The notes beneath the pieces were generated by a model. That model did no database searches. It saw only the letters and a program-made list of their open reading frames with translations, and was not told where the DNA came from. A program made the position numbers and the translations under genes. Positions 12,151 through 23,682 of a stretch of 64,000 nt of DNA are shown here, in pieces (position 1 is the stretch's first letter; each line of letters opens with the position of its first letter). This DNA is from Homarus americanus. Lineage: Eukaryota > Arthropoda > Malacostraca > Decapoda > Nephropidae. Location of the stretch: positions 12,078,282 to 12,142,281 of the forward strand of contig NW_024736071.1 in assembly GCF_018991925.1 (NCBI RefSeq). Reading direction: 5' to 3'.

Positions 12151-13061
12151 TTATAATATAACGCATATGTTCAGTTGGACAGAATATATAAGATGTCAAG
12201 GTAAAGTTGTAAAGTATTAAGTTTTCTTCAACATTACAACACGTTTCTTGAGTCTCTGTAAATCCTTGAATAAAAAAATATGTCAGCTGTCAAGCAATGT
12301 TGCCAACATGGTGGTACACTACAGAATAATACATCAGAGGAAGAGACTACGGGCTCAAAAGACTTCGAGAAGTACGTAATAACAACCTCATTTGGCTTTT
12401 ACCATAAACAAGCAAGGCAGGTGGCCAATGGTGCAGCTTGCCACGGCCAAGAGCAGTGTAGTGGGTGCCGGTAGTGGTGTTAGAGCTGGCAGACACACAC
12501 ACAGCATCACGCAAGGATATGCACAAAATGATGTGTGTTTACGAGTCGTCCTCGTGTTGCCAGATGTACCATAACTACCTAACACGAGTATTAAAATGTC
12601 GTCATTTTTGTTTGGAGTTGTCGTCTTCATCCTTTTATGCATGTTATTGGTTATACTTATTAGGAAGTTTATATTTATTCTTGAAATATTGAGTGATGAG
12701 TCAAGCACTTGTAGACCAAAAATTTAACCCTTTTTTTTACCTCATGATAAAAAACGCGAGAATTAAAACTTGTTTTAACACACTTCACTAACTTAACAAC
12801 ACGGCTGCGTTAACTTATAAAACCTTTAGTGTCACAGTGCCATATTTAATGCTTTCAATCACAGTACCTTACTTTAACTATTCTATTTCAGTGCCATAAT
12901 TGACCCTTTCAGTACCACAGTGCCATACTTAAGCCTTTCAGTACTACTGTGCCATATTTAATTCTTTCAGTGTCATATCTAACCCTTTCGGTGCCATAAA
13001 CTAAACCCCTAAGTACAGTTCAATAAAGTACACCCAACTTTTCACTGCGCGAACATCAGAC
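12151..13061. other. Unique DNA with a decayed CAGTGCCATA repeat
   Basis: 12825-13010 holds a degenerate repeat with ACAGTGCCATATTTAA and CCTTTCAGT cores. A 64-codon frame at 12280-12474 has no family resemblance. Confidence 0.6.
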
Positions 13062-13259
13062 ATGAACGACGAGAAGGTCACCGGCGCTGACCTGAGTGTA
13101 GGAGGCGTGACCTATCTCACCATCATCTCCCTCTTCATAATAACTCTCTCGCTCCTCTCACTGGTGATGGGCGCCCTAGGAACTGCCTCATGGGTCTCAA
13201 ACTATAACTCTTCCGTCATTACAGTACGGCAAAGGACCATTGGACGGCCGAAAAATTTG
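13062..13259 (+). CDS. Candidate first coding exon of a small multi-pass membrane protein
   Basis: The frame opens MNDEKVTGADLSVGGVTYL. Residues about 17-44 form one strongly hydrophobic segment (LTIISLFIITLSLLSLVMG), followed by ALGTASWVSNYNSS with a possible N-glycosylation site. Codons 1-50 are rich in C/G at the third position, unlike the AT-rich surroundings, which supports real coding sequence. A hydrophobic first helix ending in a short G/A stretch and then a Trp is the pattern of claudin/PMP22-like tetraspan proteins, but I cannot confirm the family. The frame stops at 13269-13271. A possible donor, TTG|GTAATA, is at 13259/13260, and an earlier GTACGG lies at about 13234. If the end is the stop, the protein would be only 69 residues and truncated for that class. 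The later codons look less coding-like, so the exon could also be decayed. Confidence 0.42.
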
Positions 13260-13271
13260 GTAATAAAATAA

Positions 13272-13857
13272 TATAACTTCACCTGGAGGTTATATAAAGA
13301 ACTAAAGAATAACGTAGCATGAATAAATGTTTAAAGATTTTCAGTTAAATTAGAGAAACAAAAGAAGATCGTGATAGGAGCAGCAGTGTAAGTGTCGGGA
13401 ACTACAGTGATGCTCGCTTGTGTTATCTTCACCATCACTCCAGATGTAAATTTAGATTGTCTAGTGTTCATAAATTAAGTTTGAATCAAGAAGCAAGTAG
13501 TAATTTCAAAACAGTTGTCTTTTATAACTAACCTCAATTTCCACCAAGTTCTCCTAATTTATACTTTTGGAGTTTGTGTCATTTATAGTTTGGGAGTGTG
13601 TGGTATTCATACTTTGGGAGTTTGTGTCATTTATAGTTTGGGTACAATGATAAATCTAATAGAGGCTAATACAAAGTTATATTTTAAGTAGAACGTTCTA
13701 GAGTCTTTATCGAGTTAAATTTAAAAAAGCAACAATAAAGAAGAGACCTTTAACAGTTGTAACACAGGTTTCATGTTGAAGAATGTTGTCATGAACGAAT
13801 ATTTGTTTTTATGAGCGATATTAATGTATGTGTGGAGATATAACCAACGGCTCCATC
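13272..13857. other. AT-rich unique DNA
   Basis: Short repeats of TTTGTGTCATTTATAGTTTG lie at 13560-13640. No gene was recognised. Confidence 0.6.
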
Positions 13858-13868
13858 ATGTACTTTAA

Positions 13869-14231
13869 GAACAATGGCTGCCCCTCGTGTAACGAAAATG
13901 GCCAGCCCTAGGCTACCAAGGCGTGAATTTGTTTAAGGTGTACAAGCTGTCGCCAACAACACAACCACACCCTGAGTTAACGAGCTGCATGACCCAGTGT
14001 CAAAGAATAGTCCGAGAAAACCGGAAAACTCGCCAACTACACTGGCTAACCATTACCCCGGAACACGATCCGCAAATCGATTAACATTCAGGTTCCCAAT
14101 TACTGCTGGGTAGACAGAGGCAAATGGCGTAAAGAAACTTGCCTATGGTTTCACCTTGCCCGGGGATCGAACCCGGGTCCACTCGCTTGCAAGGCGAGCA
14201 TGCTGACCATTCCACCACAGGTCGCCATATG
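13869..14231 (-). mobile_element. tRNA-derived SINE, family 1, copy 1
   Basis: On the minus strand the head reads as a tRNA-like sequence: GGCGACCTGTGGTGGAATGG, an anticodon arm CTCGC-CTTGCAA-GCGAG (central UGC, Ala-like), and the exact B-box GGTTCGATCCC (plus 14163-14173). A tRNA-unrelated body of about 290 bp follows and is shared with 47.07-47.41 kb. Flanking direct repeats ATGTACTTTAA (13858-13868) and ATGCACTTTAA (14232-14242) differ at one base and look like the target-site duplication. Confidence 0.8.
14159..14226 (-). other. tRNA-like head of the SINE (not a functional tRNA)
   Basis: D, anticodon and T arms can be drawn, with the T arm CCCGG-GTTCGAT-CCCGGG. The acceptor ends (GGCGACC versus GGGCAAGG) do not pair, and the sequence runs straight into the SINE body, so this is a Pol III promoter relic and not a tRNA gene. 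Confidence 0.7.
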
Positions 14232-14242
14232 ATGCACTTTAA

Positions 14243-14819
14243 CATTATGGTCAGCATACAGAAGGGTTAAGAACAAGGAATCTCCGAGTTAAAACTATAA
14301 CACCACATCCATAACTTATCCTCATAGGTCGATGGTCACTTTTGAGCAGCTTTTTCGGTAAAGGATGTTAATGAAGCCATATTCATAATGAAGCTTTGTA
14401 TCAACGAAGGCTTGTATTAATGAAGCCTTGTTGATACTCTGATAACGTGGATTTGATCACCCTGGATATGTTTCTCAGCACAAGTCGTTAAGGTTTTTGG
14501 TATGTACTGATACTCACACCTAGACCAAGGCATCACCTTTGTATCATGACATAGAGAAGTCTTTGTATCGGTACTGTCAGCTCTGTTGTTAATTTTAGAC
14601 TTGAACATTTCCCAATATATGAGAGAATTTATTCAATTCTGGAAGGTGTACAGGTCAAGCTATACTGTGATCATTACCGGACAATAGTTGATATAGAAAG
14701 AGGAGAATAATCTAGGAGTACAGAGAATTTTGAACACGAACAGACAGTGGACAAAAAACCGCCTCTATTCCCCTGTACATGATGTCTTATTAAAGTGTCA
14801 CATTTTTTAAATTCTTGAC
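14243..14819. other. Unique DNA, no gene recognised
   Basis: AT-rich. The minus strand remains open from the candidate exon at 14.82-14.90 kb down to 14674, but without codon bias. Confidence 0.5.
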
Positions 14820-14899
14820 GCCTTCCAGAGTTCTTCTGGCTGGAGTATCGGGTCCGCACCGTCGTCTCTACACACGCCGCCTCCTTCAACACCTCCGTC
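14820..14899 (-). CDS. Possible internal coding exon, unrecognised
   Basis: The minus strand reads VLKEAACVETTVRTRYSSQK with codons rich in third-position G/C, standing out from AT-rich surroundings. A pyrimidine-rich stretch (CCCCCACCCTCTTCTTG) followed by GACGGAG precedes it and could be a splice acceptor. No clear GT donor follows; the frame continues into less coding-like sequence to 14674. The Cys-x-x-x-T-V spacing loosely recalls the start of PDGF/VEGF cystine-knot domains, which is only a hint. It is on the same strand as the three first exons and lies downstream of them, so it could in principle be a shared exon; nothing proves this. Confidence 0.25.
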
Positions 14900-15320
14900 A
14901 AGAAGAGGGTGGGGGCGGTGGAAGGTAGGGAGGGGGGGGGGGAGCCTCTGTGTCATGTCCTTCTCTGAATCATCATCTTCTATATCATGTCTCCTAAAAA
15001 TATCGTTTACTGGAATATCACTTCCCGGAAAACAGGTTTATACAAAGTCGCTTCTCAACGCGATGTGTGTGTCGGGAGGCAGGAAGGATCTATACGGCCA
15101 AGAAAACATCATAATTTTCTTTTATGACGGGAATTTTTTTTACTATATTCATGAGAAAACAAGATCTTCAAGAAGTATAAGAGAAAGTTTTCAATTCCAT
15201 TTACCCAGAAGTATAAAGAATGAAGGGTATTTAGAGCTTTTACTCAGCAATATAAGGATTCGACTTGTACACGAACTCAAATGAAAAACTTACAATACTC
15301 TTAATACAATGCTCAAATCT
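14900..15320. other. Poly-G patch and unique DNA
   Basis: A G-rich patch lies at 14908-14942. A plus-strand frame (14955-15284) of 109 codons is not family-like. Confidence 0.5.
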
Positions 15321-15599
15321 CAGTTAATATTCACAAAGATCCATCCTCGACAGTCAACATTCACATAGTTCCATACTACTCGGTTAACATTCACATAGTT
15401 CCAACCCACACAGTTAACATTCACATAGTTCCATCCTACACAGTTAACATTCACATAGTTCCAACCCACACAGTTAACATTCACATAGTTCCATTCTAGT
15501 CAGTTAACATTCACATAGTTCCATCTTACACAGCCAACATTCACAGAGTTCCATCCTACAAAGACAACATTCACACAGTTCCATCCTATCTAGCTAACA

Positions 15600-15600
<1 letters not shown>
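15321..15600. repeat. Minisatellite, 30-bp unit, about 9 copies
   Basis: Core ACATTCACATAGTTCCATCC, with exact 30-bp spacing over several units. Confidence 0.9.
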
Positions 15601-17022
<1,422 letters not shown>

Positions 17023-17232
17023 AAACGTGTGTGAATATATATATTAGTTATTCCCTCAACGACTAAAACGATCCCTTGAGACAACTTCCATGAACGACGT
17101 GAGCAACTCTTGAGTACGCAGTGATGGTTTACAAAGAACAAGAAAGAAAATTTAACGATTAGGAAAAGAATTTATGGAAGTGGAGATGGAGAAAAGATAA
17201 AGAGGATAATGATGTAACGGAAGTTTTGAGAG

Positions 17233-17269
<37 letters not shown>

Positions 17270-17640
17270 CTGAAACTACTACTGTGAATTTTAAAGGAAA
17301 GGTGTGTGAGAAATATTAACAACAGAAATATTTACATTGCCAAAAATTTAAACATTGGAATTAGGAAAAATAGAGTAGATTAAGATGAAGGATAAAAGAC
17401 AGCAAGGGAGTAATACGAAGACGGAGAAGATAAGTGAAGGATAAAGGATAGGGAGGGGGAAAATGTGAGAGACCTTTCACATTAATAAAGTGAGGAGTAA
17501 GTAAATAGACTAACTTTTACCTGGACATAGGTCATTTTGCGGCGGGTTGGGGCGCAAGCACACAGGTGATCAGGTAATTAGTGTAGACAGTGGCCACTCA
17601 CAAGTGACTACGACAAGAAGATGGACAGATGTGAGTGACA
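17023..17640. other. AT-rich DNA of segment A with (GT)n
   Basis: (GT)n lies at 17235-17268. The flanking purine-rich DNA corresponds loosely to 24.76-24.93 kb in segment B. Confidence 0.55.
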
Positions 17641-17656
17641 GACACGTCTTCTTAGG

Positions 17657-17835
17657 AGTGACTCGTTAAACACAAAAAGTGACTCGTTAAACACAAGAAC
17701 TGACTCATTAAACACAACTGCTGACTCGTTAAGCACAAGAATTGACTCATTAAATACAAGAGCTGACTCGCTAAACACAAGCACTGATTCGTTAAATACA
17801 TCAGCTGACTCTAAACACAAGAGCTGAATTGTTAA
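17657..17835. repeat. 21-bp minisatellite (segment A version)
   Basis: Units of GACTCGTTAAACACAAGAA, about 8 copies. The homologous array in segment B (25.24-25.84 kb) is several times longer. Confidence 0.9.
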
Positions 17836-18126
17836 ACATTAAGCAGGAAAATTCAGGACTGTTGATATCTCGCTAAGATGGAACTTCACGAGTACCATTA
17901 AAGTGTCAGCAGTAGTAACACCAAGTAAGACCTGAGGTTTCTCGTGGTAGCTTCGCCAGATACATTTACACTTACCCTTCTACCTGCACTGGCGCTCTAT
18001 TACTGTTCTGAGTATTAGACATACATGAAGTTCTACCCCTTTCACTATCAAGGCTGTGTTGTTTACTTCCCTAGGTCAGTATACTTCACCCCTGTTGTCT
18101 GGCTATTTGTAAACCAATTGAGTTCT

Positions 18127-18855
18127 TTTGCGATAAGCTGGTGGTGATATGGTTACACTACTGGAACTGACTCACACAACAAGCTAAGCTGGTGGTGATA
18201 TAGTTACACTACTGGAAATGACTCACACGACAAGCTAAGCTGGTGGTGATATAGTTACACCACTGGAACTGACTCACACGACAAGCTAAGCTGGTGGCGA
18301 TATACTTACACCACTGGTACTGACTCACACGACAAGCTAAGCTGGTGGCGATATACTTACACCACTGGTACTGACTCACACAACAAGCTAAGCTGGTGGT
18401 GATATACTGTAGTTACACTACTGGAACTGACTCACACAACAAGCTAAGCTGGTGGTGATATAGTTACACCACTGGTACTGACTCACACGACAAGCTAAGC
18501 TGGTGGTGATATATTTACTCCACTGGTACTGACTCACACGGCAAGCTAAGCTGGTGGTGATATAGTTACACCACTGGTACCGACTCACACAACAAGCTAA
18601 GCTTGTGGTGATATAGTTACACCACTGGTACTGACTCACACAACAAGCTAAGCTGGTGGTGATATATTGTAGTTACACTACTGGAACTGACTCAAACAAC
18701 AAGGTTAGCTGGTGGTGATATAGTTACACCACTGGTACTGACTCACACGACAAGCTAAGCTGGTGGTGATATATTGTAGTTACACTACTGGAACTGACTC
18801 AAACAACAAGCTAATCTGGTGGTGATATAGTTACACCACTGGTACTGACTCACAT
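18127..18855. repeat. 51-bp minisatellite, about 14 copies, private to segment A
   Basis: Core GCTGGTGGTGATATAGTTAC then ACTGGTACTGACTCACACGA. The unit is 51 bp, divisible by three, which creates a repetitive minus-strand frame. Confidence 0.93.
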
Positions 18856-20249
18856 CTGATATTATTCACACACTACCTCCTCATTGGGAATTCGAATCCG
18901 ATACCTATAGACTGTTAGGGCGCTACTAAAACCACTCTGTCACCGTTTCCACTACGGGTTCACAATACCAATCCTGTGATTATGTAATAATCAGTAATTG
19001 GCCGGGCTAACGCTATATGCTACTGTCACGATTGATTTTTTGATTGGTTTACTGAAAATTGTCCTAATGGGGTATAATGACCTAATGACAAAATCCCAAT
19101 GACTCAGGAGAACTACGTCTATATTTTGTCTCCATTTGCATATTACACCTGTCCGTGCATTATACATCTAACAATGAACAGGAACTTCAAACCTAACCCA
19201 ATCCAACCTAATCTATCCTAAAATATCCTAACTTAACCAAACCTAATGTCACCCAACCAAACCCAACTAATCCCAACCCTACCTAACCTAACCTACTCAA
19301 ACCCTACCTAAACTAACCCAACCCAACCCAACCCAACTTAACCTAACCTAACCTAACCTAACCTAACCTAACCTAACCTAACCTAACCTAACCTAACTAG
19401 CAACCCAACCTAACAAACTTTAGAGGTAAACATGTGTTCGTATCATGCTAGGTGAAATCATAGTCAATGTAGTTATTGAAAAAATCTGTTATATAAAAGC
19501 TTCGAAGGATAATATTAAGAAAGGAGGCAGATGAGAAATTGAAAAACGGAGACTGTGAAGATGAGGTGGAGAAAGCGTAGGTCAGGATAAAGATGACATA
19601 ATGGAGACTATCCAAGAGGTTACTGAACGTGCCAATAAGGAATGTGGGACTAGGGAGAAACATAAATAATAAATAAAAAAAAGCGTATGAAGGAAAATAA
19701 GAAATACTAGAAAAAGTTTATCTGTTTACTCGTACATTTTATTCCCATTAATTGCAAAGTTTCTTCTTAACTTCTTTCTAACTCTCTACTACTATCACTG
19801 TACATTAAAACTTGATTCACTATCTGATGGTGTAAACTATTTATTATCATAGAAGAATATTAAGGATTTTTTTGTGTCCCCATTCCTCCCAATCACAAAC
19901 CCTTCCCAGTCAGTATACACGTAATGATTAACACAAACAGATAAATCAGCGAATTTCATGATATAATCAACAGTGGTCATCATCCCCGTCTTTCAATAGC
20001 AACATTTATTTCGTGTAGTTATAGATTTTCAAACGTCATTAACTCGCTATAACTAAATTTGCGTGACACTGATGTTGGGGTAATTATTGATAAATTATTA
20101 AGTAACGTGTAAATAAAACAGGGATTTTTTTCAGAAGTGCAGGATGAAAGAAATTAGTTACTGCTGGAACGAGTCCTTTTATGCGTGAGCCCGTGCGTGG
20201 GTCCGTGCCTGCGTTCGTGCGTAAGACTGCGCTCGTGGTCCTTTGCTTG

Positions 20250-20299
<50 letters not shown>

Positions 20300-20752
20300 A
20301 CATTCAAAGATAAGTCTTTAAATAGCATTGAAGAAACTCCAAAAAAATCATAAAATAAACATCCAAATTACTCTTTTTGTCACTCATGTTATGCCAAAAC
20401 AGCCAGCTGAGGAAGACACAGGTGATAGCGTCACAGCAATACAGGTAAAGTAATTAATAAGAGTGCAAAGAAAACAGGTATCGTTATGTTTCCCGAAGTC
20501 GCCAACAACTAACTCCGTAACTGTATTTTAACAAGGAACAAATCAACTTAATAACTAATATGTAATGAAAATTTATATACACAGCAGTTAAGATGCTCCA
20601 CAATCAAATAGCATTTGTCGACATCAATTTAAACAACATTAACTCTATACATCCGTCATAATTCGACGTATCAAAACACTGAACACTAATAACACTCAAG
20701 GTGTAGATCACGTTACAGTACACAGATTCACTCCTCCATACAGTGTACTTAC
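18856..20752. other. Unique DNA of segment A with telomere-like and AT tracts
   Basis: It contains the AATCAGTAATTGGCC landmark (18.99 kb), AACCT-type sequence at 19192-19415 and (GT)n-(AT)n at 20251-20296. No exon was recognised, although downstream exons of the minus-strand gene could be expected here. Confidence 0.55.
19341..19397. repeat. Perfect (AACCT)n interstitial telomere-type repeat
   Basis: About 11 uninterrupted copies of ACCTA, i.e. TTAGG on the minus strand, the usual arthropod telomere unit. It is flanked by decayed variants from 19192. Confidence 0.93.
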
Positions 20753-20842
20753 TTCTCTCTCTGCCTTCAGTTGATCCCTGCGGCGCTGAATCTCCGAGCG
20801 GGCGCGAGAGTGTCTCATGAAGTGGCCAAGAACCCCCGCCAT
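20753..20842 (-). CDS. First coding exon, copy A of a tandem triplet; protein not recognised
   Basis: Read on the minus strand, this is a 90-bp exon of 30 codons. It starts MAGVLGHFMRHSRARSEI and ends in a basic/acidic helix-like stretch, QRRRDQLKAERE. The ATG has the context CAAGATGGCGGG. The last codon, GAA, is followed directly by GTAAGT, a consensus splice donor, so the exon ends in phase 0. Two other copies (28776-28865 and 45389-45478) have exactly the same length, start and donor. Compared with the 45 kb copy I count five base differences (two silent, three replacing) and no indel, whereas the flanks contain indels. The first 16 residues have several Arg and no acid, which could suit an organelle-targeting or membrane-proximal N-terminus, but that is inference. 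A CCAAT cluster begins about 47 bp upstream. Downstream exons should lie at lower coordinates; none was identified. It could be a separate gene or an alternative first exon of one gene shared with the other copies. Confidence 0.72.
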
Positions 20843-20846
20843 CTTG
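20835..20846 (-). promoter_or_regulatory. TISU-like translation start element, copy A
   Basis: The minus strand reads CAAGATGGCGGG, 11 of 12 matches to the TISU consensus SAASATGGCGGC; only the last base differs. TISU elements are known from vertebrate genes with very short 5' leaders, where the same bases serve as a YY1-type promoter element and as the initiation context. They are frequent in genes of energy metabolism and mitochondria. By inference the transcription start lies only a few tens of bases at most upstream of this ATG. Confidence 0.55.
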
Positions 20847-20879
20847 ACGAATCTACTGTATATTGTTTACCCGGGAATA

Positions 20880-21175
20880 CCTTCTCTTATTGGCTTACAG
20901 ATCTATGATTCCGTGAAAGACTATTCTTATTGGCTTGCAGACCTACGATTCCGTGAAAGACTATTCTTATTGGCTTGCAGATCTAAAATTCAGTGAAAGA
21001 CTATTCTTATTGGTTTACTGGCCTGTGCACTACTGGAAAACAGTACCTATTAGTGCGCGACTACAGAAAACTCCTCTCATTGGTCCACAGACAGTCCAGC
21101 CGATATAAACGACGTCCTATTGGCTATTAGTTTCTGTACACTAACCTTAAGTCTATACAGTACTATTGGTCAAGA
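20880..21175 (-). promoter_or_regulatory. CCAAT-box array (candidate NF-Y promoter), copy A
   Basis: ATTGG on the plus strand, i.e. CCAAT on the coding strand, occurs at 20889, 20929, 20969, 21009, 21069, 21119 and 21165. The first four are exactly 40 bp apart inside a clear 40-bp tandem repeat whose units share TTCTTATTGGCTTGCAGA and CCGTGAAAGACTA. CCAAT boxes are bound by the NF-Y trimer in animals, usually within about 100 bp of the start site. Here the nearest is 47 bp from the ATG. I see no convincing TATA box. Function is inferred from motif, position and presence in all three copies. Confidence 0.6.
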
Positions 21176-21268
21176 CACTCTTAGCACGTACGCAGGAACT
21201 CCTTAATGGTCGCTTATAAGGATCACTTTCTTTACTGTATTGTAAAGATTCTAAAGATTATCATCATC

Positions 21269-21375
21269 TGTGTTTTGCTTCACTCTTCTTGGTTGAGAGA
21301 CGACGAAATGATGTGAGCGAGAAGAGTAGTAGTGATGATGTGAGGCGATGCTAAGTCAACTGTGCCGCTCGTGTT
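21269..21375 (-). promoter_or_regulatory. Conserved block upstream of CCAAT array, copy A
   Basis: This block of about 107 bp is shared with 29383-29494 and 45945-46057. Common strings include GGTTGAGAGACGA, GTGAGCGAG and TAAGTCAA. It sits at the same place upstream of each CCAAT array and is better conserved than the DNA on either side. It may be an enhancer, an upstream non-coding exon or an old transcription start; the sequence does not decide. Confidence 0.45.
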
Positions 21376-21390
21376 TTCTTGTTGTTTGTG

Positions 21391-21782
21391 TTTACTCCAC
21401 AGTTGATCATGTACTGTACGTGTTCATAGTAGCACCTGTTCACTGTTTGTTACGACAGAACATCTACAACAACTACTTGTACTAACACTTGTACTGGTGT
21501 ATCACGAGACATTCACTCACAGCTGCGTATACTAGGCACTTCTTATTGCTAATGCTAAGGTACTGATACGGATAATGTGTTTCAATCCTGGAAACAAATA
21601 AAACAATAAATGCTTACAGTAAGATCTTCACAAACTGGTAAACAGACGACGGCCAAGCCAGGGTAACATGACCTGTATCTTAAGGTAAACTACGACCATT
21701 AGTTACCTTCCTATTACGACAAGACGCAGGTACTGTTTATACGACTTAACACGGTGATGATATTCTGCTGGCAACTTTAGAC
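21391..21782. repeat. 392-bp block identical to 46116-46507
   Basis: It starts at TTTACTCCACAGTTGATCAT and ends at CTGGCAACTTTAGAC. Read line by line it has no mismatch or indel against 46116-46507 (constant offset 24725). The sequence immediately outside is clearly diverged on both sides. Confidence 0.85.
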
Positions 21783-22100
21783 TTAACACTAACTACTACA
21801 ATCGTTCAATATCCCTGTTCTTCTGTTCATCCTACAGGCAGAAGAATAACTAACCCTTCCATAAAATCATCCTTATTGTCAATCCTAATCCACGTGTTAA
21901 TGTCATTTCCATCTTGTTCTCGATGCTGTAAGACACTTTGAGATGAGTGGCCGTACTATTGTGCCTCCGAGCTGAGCCAATCGTGTATCCAGAGTGACAG
22001 GTGATCAGCGCTGGCGGGTGTACGACGAACCTCAGCCCCGATATAAGCGGCTACCTCGTGGACCATCGCCAGGACGTCCATCATCCTACATGTCGAGTTT
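21783..22100. other. Unique DNA upstream of segment A
   Basis: No gene recognised. Confidence 0.5.
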
Positions 22101-22111
22101 GATGATGATAG

Positions 22112-23085
22112 AGCCAGGGTGTGGGTGTGGTGGGTGTGGTGGGTGTGGTGGGTATGGTGGGTGGTGTGGGTGTGGTTGTGGTGGGGTATGGTGGGGTGGT
22201 GGGGTGGTGTAGGGAGTGGGTGGGGGTGTAGTGGGTGGTGGGGGTGTGGTGGGGTGTAGGGTGTGTGTGTGGGTGTGGGGTGTGGTGGGTGGTGGGGTAT
22301 GGTGTGTGGGGTATGGGTGGGGTGGGTGTGGGTGTGGTGGGTGTGGTGGGTGTGGTGGGTGTGTGGGTGTGGTGGGTGTGGTGTGGTGGTGGGTGTAGTG
22401 GGGTGGCTGTGGTGGGTGTAGGTGTGTGTGTGTGGTGGTGTGTAGTGGGGTGTGGTGGGGTGTAGGGTGGGTGGGGTGTGGTGGGTGGGGGGGTGTGGGG
22501 TGTGGGGGTGTGTGGGGTGTGGTGGATGGGTGGTGTGGTGGGTGTGTGTGTGGGGTGGGGTATGGTGGGTGTGGGGTGTGGTGGGTGGTGGGTGTGGGTG
22601 GGGTAGGGATGGGGTGGGATGTGGGTAGGGTGTGGTGTGTGGTGCTGGTGTAGTGAGGTGGATGGATGTTTGGTGTAGGGTGTGGGTGTAGTAGATGTGG
22701 GTGTAGTGGTGTGTGTAGGGTGTGGTGTTGTTGGAGTGGTGGGTAGTGTTGTAGGGTGTTGTACTGTAGGTGATGATGAGGGTATGGAAGGTAGGGTGTG
22801 TAGTGGTGTGATGTAGGGGTAATGGGTGCTGTGTAGTGGGTGATGTAGTGGTGTGGATGTAGGGTGTGGGGTGTAGGTCAGGGTGTACTGGTGTGGGTGT
22901 TAAAATGGAGAGGATGTTTTGGTAGTGTGGGGTGTAGTAGGATGCGGGTGTAGTGGGTGCGGGTGTAGTGGGTGCGGGTGTTGTTGGCGAGAGTATAGTT
23001 GGTGAAGGTGTATAGGGTGCGGGTGTATTGGGTGTAGTGGATGTGGGTGTAGTGGATGTGGGTGTAGCAGCTGCGGGTATAATAT
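22112..23085. repeat. About 1-kb G/T-rich minisatellite
   Basis: GGTGTGGTGGGTGTGG-type units that become more mixed (GTGTAGTGGATGTGGG) toward 23.08 kb. The minus-strand frame of 395 codons is a repeat artefact. Confidence 0.9.
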
Positions 23086-23203
23086 ATAATTCTACCATAA
23101 AGAATCTAAAGACAATATTGGTCGTTAATTGGTTTTCTCCCAAGACGTGAGACTAAACCTTGGCAAGACATCGATGTGAAAGACACGACTATTGAGCCTA
23201 AAC

Positions 23204-23674
23204 CAGTGGTTGTCAACCTGGGGGCCATGGCCCCCAAGGGAACCACGGCGAGGATTTAGGGAAGCCACGGCGAGCTGTTATAAATTGTATGTTTCCAAAT
23301 AATGTTGGGAATCTGAATTAAACAAAACTTGTATTACTTATTTTGACTTGGCAGAAGAGAATTTTTTTTGTAATTTTGTTTAATCGTAACGACAATACAA
23401 TTTTAATATTTACATACTTTGGTGCTATTTTTTTATATTTTTTTACGGATTATTTAAGATTTCACAGGTCCAGTCCCTGTCTGTGTAACAGGCGCTGGAC
23501 CGAGCTGCTGAACTGACTTGTTCAGTACGTGTCCGTGTGTCATCCCTTTGCAAGTGGTGATAGGATCGAATAATCTCAGTCTGGCCTGGGATACCATCAC
23601 GAAAACAGTGGAGGCCACGAGGATGTTGAAAATTCCTCAAGGGGGGATGGAGTGAAAAAGGTTGAGAACCACTG
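23204..23674. mobile_element. Non-autonomous hAT-type DNA transposon
   Basis: The left terminus CAGTGGTTGTCAACCTG and the right terminus (as reverse complement CAGTGGTTCTCAACC) form 15-bp inverted repeats with one mismatch, the typical hAT-family signature. A perfect 8-bp target duplication GCCTAAAC flanks it (23196-23203 and 23675-23682), the hAT hallmark. The 471-bp interior has no transposase frame. A perfect palindrome GGGGGCCATGGCCCCC lies next to the left end (23220-23235). Confidence 0.88.
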
Positions 23675-23682
23675 GCCTAAAC

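Noticed and set aside
12280..12474. 64-codon frame starting MSAVKQCCQHGG
   Set aside because: Codon use resembles the surrounding DNA. Cys/Gln-rich peptide without recognisable motif. A chance donor (GTACGT) is not enough.
14159..14226. tRNA-Ala gene
   Set aside because: Acceptor stem does not pair and the sequence is the head of a SINE with target duplications.
14820..14899. Firm assignment as a PDGF/VEGF-type exon
   Set aside because: Only one Cys and a loose pattern are visible. The cystine-knot core residues are not present in the short stretch.
21956..23143. Minus-strand 395-codon His/Thr/Pro frame
   Set aside because: It lies almost entirely on the 22.1-23.08 kb G/T repeat, which has no stops on the C/A strand.
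23443..23640. 65-codon minus-strand frame inside the hAT element
   Set aside because: Too short for transposase and lacks any recognisable motif. The element is non-autonomous.
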